A stretch of DNA of 64,000 nt from an uncultured Winogradskyella sp. GTDB taxonomy: Bacteria > Bacteroidota > Bacteroidia > Flavobacteriales > Flavobacteriaceae. The notes under the pieces are model-generated. The model was given only the letters and a program-made list of their open reading frames with translations, was not told the DNA's origin and ran no database searches. Where the stretch lies: positions 25,238 through 89,237 of the forward strand of contig NZ_CANLYI010000012.1 of NCBI RefSeq assembly GCF_947495255.1, written 5' to 3'. The position numbers and the translations under genes are program-made. Shown piece by piece: positions 9,056 to 17,269 of this stretch (the first letter of the stretch is position 1; each line of letters starts with the position of its first letter).

Positions 9056-10176
9056 TCTGATAAAGTTGTGACAGTCATTGTCTGGTTATGAAGCTCGCAA
9101 GGCGAAGACTCACCAAAAGGCGCTATTTCTCCAAAAGAATAAAAACCGGTAATTTTTGAGTTAATACCTAGTACTTCTTCAACAGCTTCTACTTCTTCTT
9201 CTACTAATTGTTTTAATAATAAGCGACGACCTATGCAACTCACTAAAATAGTTAAATCTGGTTTTTGATTAATAGCTTCAACAGCTTTCTTAGCAGAATC
9301 TTCAGCTCCTTTTATTAATCTATCTACGTTAGATTTCATTAAACGTAAATAAGAACCTTTAGGCACATTGGCCGCAAAAATTAAACTTTGATTTTCTTCA
9401 TTTATCGCACGAACCGTTCTTACAACAGGTATATCAAATTCATTAACACGCATACTAAAAGGAAAGGATAAAGCAGAGGTTGGCAAATCATAGGCTTTAT
9501 CACCTAAAAATTTTTTATAAACCTCTAGCGCTGGCAATCCGTCCAACTCAAATACAATATTTTTTTTCGACTTACTTACCAAACGATCTGCACCAAAACT
9601 ATTCCATCCACCATTAGAGCCATAACTAACATTGAGCTCCTTTCCATAAAATCCTAAACCCACAATTTTTTTACTTTCTATTGCTGTATTAGCTATTATA
9701 AAAGCTTCTTTTGAATCTATATTATAACCAGATAGTCCACCCGTTATACTTGTATTGTGGAAAACGCTCTTTAAACCAGAAACTAAATCTGCTCCGTTAA
9801 TGTTAGAACCGTCACTAAACACAATAGCATGCTTAAGATCTTCTCCTTCTAATTGTTTTGCTAATATACTACCTGCGCCATAACTTTTGTCGATGTCAAT
9901 AATATCAACAGTTGCTAATTTACAAGTAACTTTTTCTAATTCTATTGCAGATAAAGAGACGGTATTATCTGATACTTTACTACCCGAAATTTCTCCAGAT
10001 GTAGAACAACCAATTAAAGTTGCATCTGGAAAACGCTTATATAATTCAGATATTAATTCTCTCTTAGGTTTAAATAAAAGTGAAACAAATAATAATATGA
10101 GATTTGGTTTTATCTCAATACTATCCATGTCACCACTCCAAGTTTCGCCAGTTAGGGATAACTGTTCTACTTTCAT
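9049..10176 (-). CDS. FIST N/C-domain sensory protein
   Basis: A 375-residue cytoplasmic protein with the FIST_N domain (about 25-200; FPDATLIGCSTSGEISG at about 49-65) and FIST_C domain (about 220-355; ending GFYSFGEIAPFGE). FIST domains are predicted to sense small molecules, possibly amino acids, and occur beside signalling modules. Here the gene is translationally coupled to the hybrid kinase downstream, so the pair probably forms one sensing unit. The ligand is unknown. The two genes are bracketed by copies of the DUF2851 gene start. Confidence 0.9.
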   Translation of the reverse strand: MKVEQLSLTGETWSGDMDSIEIKPNLILLFVSLLFKPKRELISELYKRFPDATLIGCSTSGEISGSKVSDNTVSLSAIELEKVTCKLATVDIIDIDKSYGAGSILAKQLEGEDLKHAIVFSDGSNINGADLVSGLKSVFHNTSITGGLSGYNIDSKEAFIIANTAIESKKIVGLGFYGKELNVSYGSNGGWNSFGADRLVSKSKKNIVFELDGLPALEVYKKFLGDKAYDLPTSALSFPFSMRVNEFDIPVVRTVRAINEENQSLIFAANVPKGSYLRLMKSNVDRLIKGAEDSAKKAVEAINQKPDLTILVSCIGRRLLLKQLVEEEVEAVEEVLGINSKITGFYSFGEIAPFGESSPCELHNQTMTVTTLSEC

Positions 10177-10508
10177 AGACGTTTGGTTTAAGTTTACTTA
10201 GGTTTGGAAAACGCACTTAATCGTTAAAAAAATACGTTTTGACGAATATATATCAAAATTATTACATTCTCCAAATTATTTTTAATAAACCAATAACGTT
10301 AAATAACTGAAAACTAGTTTTTAATTAAGAAATAAAATGTAAAACTCTAATTCAGTAAAGAAGAAATGTAGGCCTATAAATAGATAATAATAAAAGCTTT
10401 TTTCAATATGATTAAAATTATTTGGAGCTTCGATTTCGTTGCTGTATAAGAAGTCAGATAGTACATATTAGAACTTATTCGTTTAATAACTCAACTTTAA
10501 AACAAAAA
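10177..10508. other. AT-rich gap with no recognisable gene
   Basis: About 330 bases upstream of the FIST gene. I see no open frame with protein-like character, no tRNA and no TAnnTTTG box in a useful place. It probably holds the FIST/kinase promoter but I cannot locate it. Confidence 0.5.
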
Positions 10509-10533
10509 AAATCCTGAATACTATTTAGGATTT
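10509..10533 (-). terminator. Hairpin terminator beyond the chimeric remnant
   Basis: Ten-base arms at 10509-10518 and 10524-10533 (AAATCCTGAA pairing with TTTAGGATTT) around a five-base loop; on the minus strand a run of eight T follows. One pair is imperfect. It lies just after the remnant at 10565-10756, so it may once have ended that gene's transcript. Confidence 0.6.
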
Positions 10534-10564
10534 TGATTTTATATGATTAGCACTTCGACTTCGC

Positions 10565-10756
10565 TCAGTGACCAAAAAACACCAACTTTCGTTTTGGTAA
10601 TAATCGTTGTTTTGCAGCCTCAAAAAAAGAGTGATTAGCATTATAATCGTACCGCCCTAAATTAATAATACTAACTGTCTCACCTTTTGTCGTTTTTAAC
10701 AGATATGAATCGAAGGCTTTATGTTTCCAGATGTAATGAAGAAAATCCTCTTGCAT
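10565..10756 (-). pseudogene. Chimeric gene remnant: DUF2851 start joined to a methyltransferase fragment
   Basis: A 63-codon frame. Residues 1-44 (MQEDFLHYIWKHKAFDSYLL onward to FF) match the start of the intact DUF2851 protein encoded at 6018-7289. From the FF pair on, it reads FFEAAKQRLLPKRKLVFF, which matches FFEAAKERLLPDGKLVLIF in the methyltransferase at 12025-13092. Both parents contain FF at the junction, so the join fits recombination at short shared sequence. The product has neither a complete fold nor catalytic residues. I regard it as a decaying scar and not a working gene, although the frame and an ATG are intact. Confidence 0.8.
10714..10756 (-). repeat. Direct repeat A2 (5' end of a second DUF2851 copy)
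   Basis: Matches 7247-7289 at 41 of 43 bases in the same orientation, 3467 bp away. It forms the start of the chimeric remnant. Confidence 0.9.
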
Positions 10757-10880
10757 GTTGTAAAACAGAGAATTACTATTATATTTTTACGATTTTTCAT
10801 AAAATTTACGTAGTTCTACGTATATCAACGCATTCATATTATGATTAACTTGTAAACGCAACCATAAATAAGAATATACG

Positions 10881-12023
10881 ATGCGATACTTTGCTCTTAA
10901 AAACGATTTCCCTGAACTAAAAGAACGTGCACGCGTTATAAAGCGGTTAACAAGTCTAAAAGAAGATTTAGACAACAGAATACCTGAAAAAATATTTAAT
11001 AAGAATGTCTTAATTGCAACTTGGAATATTAGAGATTTCGATTCTAACCAATACGGTTATGGACCACGTACTAAAGAAGCCTTTTTTTATATGTCTGAAA
11101 TTATTTCGAGTTTCGATTTGGTTGCCATACAAGAAGTTAATGAAAATCTATATGCCTTCAATCGTTTAATGTATGTAATGGGTGAGAATTGGGATTATAT
11201 AATGACAGATGTTACGGAAGGTACTTCTGGAAACGGTGAGCGTATGGCCTATATTTATGATACTAAACGAGTTTCTTTTCAAAAGGTAGCTGGTGAAATA
11301 GTTTTAACGCCTAGTAAACTAATTGGTGAAGAAAAACAATTTGCTAGAACACCTTATTTAGTCGCTTTTCAATCGGGATGGTTTAAATTTAAATTATGTA
11401 CTGCTCATATCTATTTTGGTGCCGACTCTGGCGAAAAATTAAAACAACGTATTGAAGAAATTGATGCTATTGCTAGTAACATAAAAAAACGAGCGAAACG
11501 CTATGACGAAAATCTAATTCTTTTGGGTGATTTCAACATCTTTAGTCCTGAGCACAAAACAATGAAAGCCTTAAAAAAGCATGGTTATATAATTCCTAAA
11601 GGTATTGAAGACAGTCCATCAAATATGTATCAAACTAAGCATTATGATCAAATTGCTTTTATGGAGAAAAAAGGTGAAGTTATTTTTGGTGATCAAGACA
11701 ATAGTGCAGGTGCCTACAACTATTATAATCGTGTGTTTAGCACACGTCAGTTTAAAGATTACCAATCTGTAGTGATAGAAAACCTAAACAACAAACTCAC
11801 TAAACAACAAGAAAAAGCAGCAAAAACAAGTGATGCTAAAAAGAAAGCAACTATTAATAAGTCTATTGCAAAATTTAAAGCAATAATCGCCAGCGAAAAA
11901 GAGCAAAAAGAGTATTACAAAACAGAATGGCGTACGTTTCAACTCAGTGACCATTTACCGATGTGGACAGAATTAAAAATTAACTTTAGCCTAAGTTATT
12001 TGGAAAAGATTAAGAATGAGTAG
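10881..12023 (+). CDS. Endonuclease/exonuclease/phosphatase family protein
   Basis: A 380-residue member of the EEP superfamily, metal-dependent phosphodiesterases acting on nucleic acids or phospholipids. Visible active-site motifs in order are WNIRDFD (48-54, metal/Asn), Glu85 in AIQEVNE, LGDFNIF near the middle, and the C-terminal SDHLPMW. The Lys-rich helix between the last two motifs (about 300-355) is longer than in minimal members and is probably an inserted coiled segment. There is no signal peptide. It stands alone on the plus strand, tail to tail with the methyltransferase (1-bp gap). Substrate cannot be told. Confidence 0.88.
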   Translation: MRYFALKNDFPELKERARVIKRLTSLKEDLDNRIPEKIFNKNVLIATWNIRDFDSNQYGYGPRTKEAFFYMSEIISSFDLVAIQEVNENLYAFNRLMYVMGENWDYIMTDVTEGTSGNGERMAYIYDTKRVSFQKVAGEIVLTPSKLIGEEKQFARTPYLVAFQSGWFKFKLCTAHIYFGADSGEKLKQRIEEIDAIASNIKKRAKRYDENLILLGDFNIFSPEHKTMKALKKHGYIIPKGIEDSPSNMYQTKHYDQIAFMEKKGEVIFGDQDNSAGAYNYYNRVFSTRQFKDYQSVVIENLNNKLTKQQEKAAKTSDAKKKATINKSIAKFKAIIASEKEQKEYYKTEWRTFQLSDHLPMWTELKINFSLSYLEKIKNE

Positions 12024-12024
12024 A

Positions 12025-13092
12025 TTAAACATGCACAAGTACCCAAAGTTCAACTTCTTCAGTCTGTCTCCAATGAAGATCGCGTGTTGTTTTTTCGGAA
12101 GCTCTTTTTACATTTTTCTTAAAACAACGTTCTAACTGAAAACGTCCACCTTTAGCTATTTCTTGTTCTATTGGGTGCGAATTTGCTAAACCTGTAATTT
12201 GTGCTAAATTTGAGAAGATAAGTACCAATTTTCCATCTGGCAACAAGCGTTCTTTTGCAGCTTCAAAAAAATCATTAAACAACGTTTTATTGTAATAAAT
12301 GGCTTCATCTAAGTTTTCAGCTTGACGAGTTTCTGGTAACCAAGGTGGATTAAAAACAATAAGTTCAGCTGGTTTGTTCCACTTACCAAAAAGCGATCCA
12401 AAATCTAATTCAATCTTTCGAGAGATTTTGGTTGTTCCCATAGATTCTTTTAAACCTACAATAGCATTAGGATTTGTGTCAGTTCCAAACACTTTTTGAA
12501 ATCCGTGTTTCACCAATTGTAATGCTAAGATTCCACTACCAATACCAACATCAATCGCTGATTTTTTTGGACCTGTATAGCGTTTTAACCAATTATCAAA
12601 TAATTCTAAATGCTCAAAACGTGTTGGGAAATACACACCATAATAAGGATGAATCTTATTACGTAATGTTGGGATAATAATTCCGTTTTCATACCATTGC
12701 CAAGCACTATTTAAACCTTGTACTTGCGGTAAAGTCAGTAGGAAATCTTTACTATCTGGATATAATTTTGAAAACCAACCAATAGAAGGTGATTTTTTCA
12801 CCAACAATTGATGATTTTCAATTTCAATTAAAATAAGATTAGACAATTTTTGATAAACTGATCTAAATTCTCGCTGTTCCTTAAACGATTTATTAGGCAA
12901 TTTTTTATTAAGATACAGCTGTAATTCCTTTAAAAGTACAGAACCGTTATTATAAAACTCTGTAATTAATACAACATCACCAGCCTCTAATGTTTTTATG
13001 GTTGCTTTAATATCTGCACCACGACTATATGTTACTAGCTCTTCTGAAACTAAAATTGGCTCTGGTTTATTAACTTTTAAATCCGTACTCAT
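12025..13092 (-). CDS. Class I SAM-dependent methyltransferase (NPPW motif)
   Basis: A 355-residue protein with an N-terminal helper domain (about 1-170) and a Rossmann methyltransferase domain: SAM motif IDVGIGSGILAL (180-191), acidic TDTNP (204-208) and NPPW at 248-251. NPPY/NPPW is typical of enzymes that methylate planar amide or amine nitrogen, such as HemK/PrmB-type glutamine methyltransferases and N6-adenine enzymes. The N-terminal domain does not show which. Transcribed alone after a strong terminator at 13159-13191. A fragment of a close relative of this gene is present at about 10565-10625. Confidence 0.83.
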   Translation of the reverse strand: MSTDLKVNKPEPILVSEELVTYSRGADIKATIKTLEAGDVVLITEFYNNGSVLLKELQLYLNKKLPNKSFKEQREFRSVYQKLSNLILIEIENHQLLVKKSPSIGWFSKLYPDSKDFLLTLPQVQGLNSAWQWYENGIIIPTLRNKIHPYYGVYFPTRFEHLELFDNWLKRYTGPKKSAIDVGIGSGILALQLVKHGFQKVFGTDTNPNAIVGLKESMGTTKISRKIELDFGSLFGKWNKPAELIVFNPPWLPETRQAENLDEAIYYNKTLFNDFFEAAKERLLPDGKLVLIFSNLAQITGLANSHPIEQEIAKGGRFQLERCFKKNVKRASEKTTRDLHWRQTEEVELWVLVHV

Positions 13093-13158
13093 AGAATTAT
13101 ATTGCTTTTGGCGAAGGTAAGCTATTGGTTGTTGATCTTGTATATGTTTGAAGTAATA

Positions 13159-13191
13159 AAAAAAATCCTGAATTTAAATCAGGATTTTTTT
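13159..13191 (-). terminator. Terminator after the cystathionine/cysteine synthase gene
   Basis: A strong hairpin: AAAAATCCTGA (13161-13171) pairs exactly with 13179-13189, extended by A-T pairs, with a seven-base loop and T runs on both strands. It ends the minus-strand transcript from the PLP enzyme gene before the methyltransferase gene. Confidence 0.8.
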
Positions 13192-13239
13192 ATTTAGTTT
13201 TTATGAATACTTAAACTACTCTTAGTGAACACAATTATA

Positions 13240-14220
13240 TTAATTTATATAACCCATCTCACGCATCCAATCATCATTAAACATTTTACCTACATAACGA
13301 CTTCCATGATCATGAAATAAAACTACGACCACATCCTCTGGCTTAAAATGTTCTTTTAATTGTAAGACGCCTTTTATAGCAGAACCTGCAGAGTTTCCTA
13401 AAAACATACCTTCTTCTTTTGCTAAGCGTTGTGTGTAAACGCAAGCATCTTTATCTGTAACTTTAGTAAACCCATCTATAATATCGAAATCTACATTTTT
13501 AGGAAGAATATCTTCACCTATACCTTCTGTAACATAAGGATAGATTTCGTCTTCATCAAAAATGCCTGTTTCGTGATATTTTTTAAATACAGAACCATAC
13601 GTATCCACTCCCCAAATTTTAATATTTGGATTTTGTTCTTTTAAATACTTTCCAACGCCAGAAATAGTTCCTCCTGTACCAACACCTACTACAAAATGCG
13701 TGATTTTACCATCGGTTTGTTTCCAGATTTCTGGACCTGTACTTTCGTAATGTGCTTTTGTATTGCTTGGATTATCGTATTGATTAACGTACCAAGAATT
13801 TGGAGTTTCTTCACCTAAACGTTTTGAAACAGAATAATAACTTCTTGGGTCAGTTGGCTCTACAGCTGTTGGGCAAACAATAACTTCTGCACCTACAGCA
13901 CGCATAATATCAACCTTTTCTTTAGATTGTTTATCTGCCATAACAAAAATACATTTGTAGCCTTTTACTATGGCTGCTAATGCTAGTCCCATTCCGGTAT
14001 TTCCAGATGTACCTTCAATGATAGTTCCTCCCGGTTTTAATCTTCCGTCAGCTTCTGCATCTTCAATCATCTGCAAAGCCATGCGATCTTTTACTGAATT
14101 TCCTGGGTTAAAAGTTTCGTATTTAGCAAGTACCAAACAAGGTAAGTCTTCCACTAGCTTATTCATTTTTACCAATGGTGTATTTCCTATTGTACCTAAT
14201 ATATTTTCTGCGTAATCCAT
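13240..14220 (-). CDS. PLP-dependent cystathionine beta-synthase / cysteine synthase
   Basis: A fold-type II PLP enzyme of 326 residues. The cofactor Lys is Lys44 in NPGNSVKDR, the substrate loop is EGTSGNTGMGLAL (about 69-81) and the phosphate cup is GVGTGGTISG (about 180-189). The sequence follows cystathionine beta-synthase more closely than bacterial CysK (DAEADGRLKPG, SKEKVDIMRAVGAE, GIGEDILP), but it lacks heme and CBS domains. It should join serine or O-acetylserine with homocysteine or sulfide. It has its own terminator and no operon partner. Confidence 0.87.
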   Translation of the reverse strand: MDYAENILGTIGNTPLVKMNKLVEDLPCLVLAKYETFNPGNSVKDRMALQMIEDAEADGRLKPGGTIIEGTSGNTGMGLALAAIVKGYKCIFVMADKQSKEKVDIMRAVGAEVIVCPTAVEPTDPRSYYSVSKRLGEETPNSWYVNQYDNPSNTKAHYESTGPEIWKQTDGKITHFVVGVGTGGTISGVGKYLKEQNPNIKIWGVDTYGSVFKKYHETGIFDEDEIYPYVTEGIGEDILPKNVDFDIIDGFTKVTDKDACVYTQRLAKEEGMFLGNSAGSAIKGVLQLKEHFKPEDVVVVLFHDHGSRYVGKMFNDDWMREMGYIN

Positions 14221-14428
14221 TTCTATTTATTATTGTTTATAAAGGTAAAATGCATTCGCCTTTAATATAACCTTAAAATTATTGAACCTTTTTCATAGGT
14301 TCATTTCATAATTGTTTTTTCGAAAGTGCAAAAATAAGTGAAAAGTTAAATGAATAAAGTTAAAAGTACGTTATTATGTTTTCTGCCTTTAACCTTTAGT
14401 AAAGCGAATATTAGCTCACAGCTAATTA

Positions 14429-15661
14429 TTAATCAAACCGAATAGCTTTAACTGGCGAAATTTTAGATATAATTACCGAAGGAATTAGTAACATCAATAA
14501 ACAAGCAATAAATGTCCCAATGTTAAGAAGTAAAATATAATCTAAGCTGATATAAACAGGTGCTGTACTCACATAATAGGTATCAGGATTTAATGGAAAT
14601 AGGCTGAAGTATTTCTGAGCGAAGAGTAATCCCAATCCAATAAGATTTCCCCAAAGTAATCCTAATCCAATAAGGTAAGACGCATTATAAAGAAATACTT
14701 TTCTTATCGTCCAATTAGAACTTCCTAGTGCTTTTAGAATCCCAATCATACTTGTACGCTCTAAGATTAAAACTAATAAAGCGGTAATCATGTTAATACC
14801 AGCTACAATAATCATAATGGCAATAATTCCGTAGGTATTATTATCAAAAATTTTAATCCACTCAAAAATTGTATAATATTTTCTGGTGATAGAAGTTGCA
14901 TTTAAATCTGAAGGAATAGCTTTATAAACCTCTATAGACTTCTCATCAATTTCAGAAAAATCATCAATAAATACCTCAAAATTTCCAACTTGATCAGTCT
15001 TCCATTTATTAAGTCGTTGTATATGCCTTAAATCAGCGATAAGAAATTTCTCATCGAGCTCTTGAAAACCTGAATTATAGATTCCTACAATTTCGAAATT
15101 CATAATTCTAGGCAACTTATCTAATTGCTCTCCAAAAACAGTCTGAAACTTATCATCTACTTTAAATCCTAAACGATTAGCCAAATAACTTGAAACTAAA
15201 ACTTCTTCATTTCGCTTTTGTGTATAATCTGGTAATTGACCTTCAACTAAAAACTCTTTAAAGTATTCCCAATTATAATCTGCACCAACACCTTTTACAA
15301 CCACACCTTCAAAATCAGTTTCGGTTCTAATAATTGCGAATTTTGTTGCTACACCTTGTATATGCTTTATACCTTGTACACTAGTAAAATTAGGATAAAA
15401 ATCTTGTTCTGTAGATATTGGAACTTGCGACTCGTCTGAAGCATTAGAATCATAATTAGTAATATCTATATGGCCATTAAAAGCCACAACTTTATCTCTA
15501 ATTTTTTGCTGTAAACCTAAGCCAGTTGCTATAGCAATAAGCATTACAATGATACCAATAGCAATTGCTGCGATACCAATTTTAATAATTGGTGCCGAAA
15601 CACTACTTTTATACGTTTTATTGCCTATTATGCGTTTAGCTATAAATAACTCGAAATTCAA
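14429..15661 (-). CDS. FtsX/LolE-type ABC transporter permease
   Basis: A 410-residue permease with the LolC/LolE layout: one membrane helix near the N terminus (about 24-47), a large periplasmic domain (about 48-270) and three C-terminal helices (about 275-400) containing ERTSMIGILKALGSSNWTIRKVF, a typical FtsX-domain loop. Such proteins, with a LolD-type ATPase, release lipoproteins from the inner membrane toward the outer membrane. No ATPase is adjacent. Its start is only 9 bp from the divergent muramidase gene, so the two promoters must overlap the coding starts. Confidence 0.87.
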   Translation of the reverse strand: MNFELFIAKRIIGNKTYKSSVSAPIIKIGIAAIAIGIIVMLIAIATGLGLQQKIRDKVVAFNGHIDITNYDSNASDESQVPISTEQDFYPNFTSVQGIKHIQGVATKFAIIRTETDFEGVVVKGVGADYNWEYFKEFLVEGQLPDYTQKRNEEVLVSSYLANRLGFKVDDKFQTVFGEQLDKLPRIMNFEIVGIYNSGFQELDEKFLIADLRHIQRLNKWKTDQVGNFEVFIDDFSEIDEKSIEVYKAIPSDLNATSITRKYYTIFEWIKIFDNNTYGIIAIMIIVAGINMITALLVLILERTSMIGILKALGSSNWTIRKVFLYNASYLIGLGLLWGNLIGLGLLFAQKYFSLFPLNPDTYYVSTAPVYISLDYILLLNIGTFIACLLMLLIPSVIISKISPVKAIRFD

Positions 15662-15670
15662 ACTTAATAT

Positions 15671-16960
15671 ATGCTTTTAAAGGTTGTCAAAAATACAGTT
15701 TTATTCTCGATAATTATTGGGATTTTCTTCATTACAATTTCTTGTGGAAATAAGGTGAAGTCAGAAACTAGCGCAACAACATATCAGGACTTAAATGAAG
15801 AAGCTGCTTCAAGTGGTATTTCTGATATTGAAAACCCAATAAAAGAAACAAAAAAACAGATTATTATTGGCGCTAATAGAACACAACTTTATTTACCACT
15901 ATTAAAAAATAAACGTGTAGCTGTCGTTGCAAATCAGACTTCAGTAATTTTTAAAGGTGATAGTTACACTCATATAGTAGACTCATTAATACACTTAAAT
16001 ATTAATGTGAAGAAAGTGTTTGCACCTGAACATGGCTTTAGAGGAACTGCAGATGCTGGCGAATTAGTAAAAGATGGTGTAGATACCAAAACAGGTTTAC
16101 CAATCTATTCGCTACATGGTAAACATAAAAAACCTACAAAAGCACAGTTAGAAGATGTAGATATCGTGATTTTTGATATTCAAGATGTTGGTGTTCGGTT
16201 TTACACTTACATTTCAACTTTACATTACGTTATGGAAGCTTGTGCTGAACAAAATATTCCTCTAATAATTTTAGACCGACCAAATCCTAACGGTAATTAT
16301 ATTGACGGTCCTGTTTTAGAACAAGAACATAGTAACTTTTTAGGTATGCATCCTATTCCTTTAATCCATGGTATGACGTTAGGAGAATATGCAAAAATGA
16401 TAAACGGTGAAGCATGGCTTAATAACGGTACCGTATGTAAAATTACAATTATAGAGGTAGATAATTATTCGCACGAATCTATGTATAGCCTACCTATAAG
16501 ACCTTCTCCTAACTTACCAAATGACCAATCAATAACGTTGTATCCTAGTTTAGGCTTGTTTGAAGGCACAAATATTAATGCTGGAAGAGGTACTGAGTTT
16601 CAATTTCAACGTTATGGTGCGCCATTTTTAGATAAAAATTACTATATCTTTAGTTATACTCCTATTGCCAATTTTGGTGCAAAATATCCTAAGCACAAAA
16701 ATGAAATTTGCTATGGAGCCGATTTATCCGAAGTAAAAGTAGAAAGACATTTTACTTTAAATTATATTATGGATGCTTATAAGCATAGCATTGATAAACC
16801 TAAGTTTTTTAATACTTCTAATTTCACAGCACATGCTGGCACAAAGAAATTACAACAACAAATTGAAGCAGGACTCTCTGAAAGTGACATAAAAGCAACT
16901 TGGCAAGAAGGTTTGAACGCGTTTAAAGTAGTAAGAAGTAAGTATTTAATCTATAATTGA
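15671..16960 (+). CDS. DUF1343 / NamZ-like exo-beta-N-acetylmuramidase lipoprotein
   Basis: A 429-residue lipoprotein (lipobox ending at Cys25, FITISC) with the DUF1343 domain, now assigned to exo-N-acetylmuramidases of the NamZ/GH171 group that release N-acetylmuramate from peptidoglycan ends. Motifs visible include KVFAPEHGFRGTADAGE (about 117-133), FDIQDVGVRFYTYISTLHY and DRPNPNG. The protein would act in the periplasm or at the outer membrane in wall recycling. Divergent from the LolE-like permease, with 9 bp between start codons. The C terminus overlaps a small minus-strand frame by 15 bp. Confidence 0.88.
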   Translation: MLLKVVKNTVLFSIIIGIFFITISCGNKVKSETSATTYQDLNEEAASSGISDIENPIKETKKQIIIGANRTQLYLPLLKNKRVAVVANQTSVIFKGDSYTHIVDSLIHLNINVKKVFAPEHGFRGTADAGELVKDGVDTKTGLPIYSLHGKHKKPTKAQLEDVDIVIFDIQDVGVRFYTYISTLHYVMEACAEQNIPLIILDRPNPNGNYIDGPVLEQEHSNFLGMHPIPLIHGMTLGEYAKMINGEAWLNNGTVCKITIIEVDNYSHESMYSLPIRPSPNLPNDQSITLYPSLGLFEGTNINAGRGTEFQFQRYGAPFLDKNYYIFSYTPIANFGAKYPKHKNEICYGADLSEVKVERHFTLNYIMDAYKHSIDKPKFFNTSNFTAHAGTKKLQQQIEAGLSESDIKATWQEGLNAFKVVRSKYLIYN

Positions 16961-17110
16961 AAGATTATTAGCATTTGTCTCAACAATTAATTCTTCTTTA
17001 GTATTGTTAGTGTCTTTTTCTAACTTAGAATTTTGGTGATGATGTAATGTGTATCCTAATAAGTACGTTAGTATTGCGACGAGGAAAATGCGGATTATAT
17101 TTTTATACAT
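16946..17110 (-). CDS. Small single-helix membrane protein (54 residues)
   Basis: A short frame: ATG at 17110, TAA at 16946. The product begins MYKNIIRIFLVAILTYLLGY, one membrane helix with a positive N terminus, followed by a HHH and a charged tail (SKLEKDTNNTKEELIVE). The hydrophobic-then-polar layout and the Lys/Glu/Asn-rich tail look like a real flavobacterial small membrane protein, not a random frame. It overlaps the end of the muramidase gene tail to tail by 15 bp. No family recognised. Confidence 0.5.
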   Translation of the reverse strand: MYKNIIRIFLVAILTYLLGYTLHHHQNSKLEKDTNNTKEELIVETNANNLSIID

Positions 17111-17269
17111 GATAATAAAAGACACAGTAAATGTGCGTGTGTTAATTCAATAAAATAGTTTTCCCTCAGTTTAAACTTAAGTTGAATTATTGGTTTACCA
17201 GTTAAAAATTCTACAAACTACATAAAAACAAGAAGAACTGTAGGTTTTTTCCGGTTTAGAGTAATCCGA

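Noticed and set aside
10551..10575. A REP-like element CACTTCGACTTCGCTCAGTG, with a weak relative near 54985
   Set aside because: Only one good copy and one degenerate copy are in the window; too little to call a repeat family.
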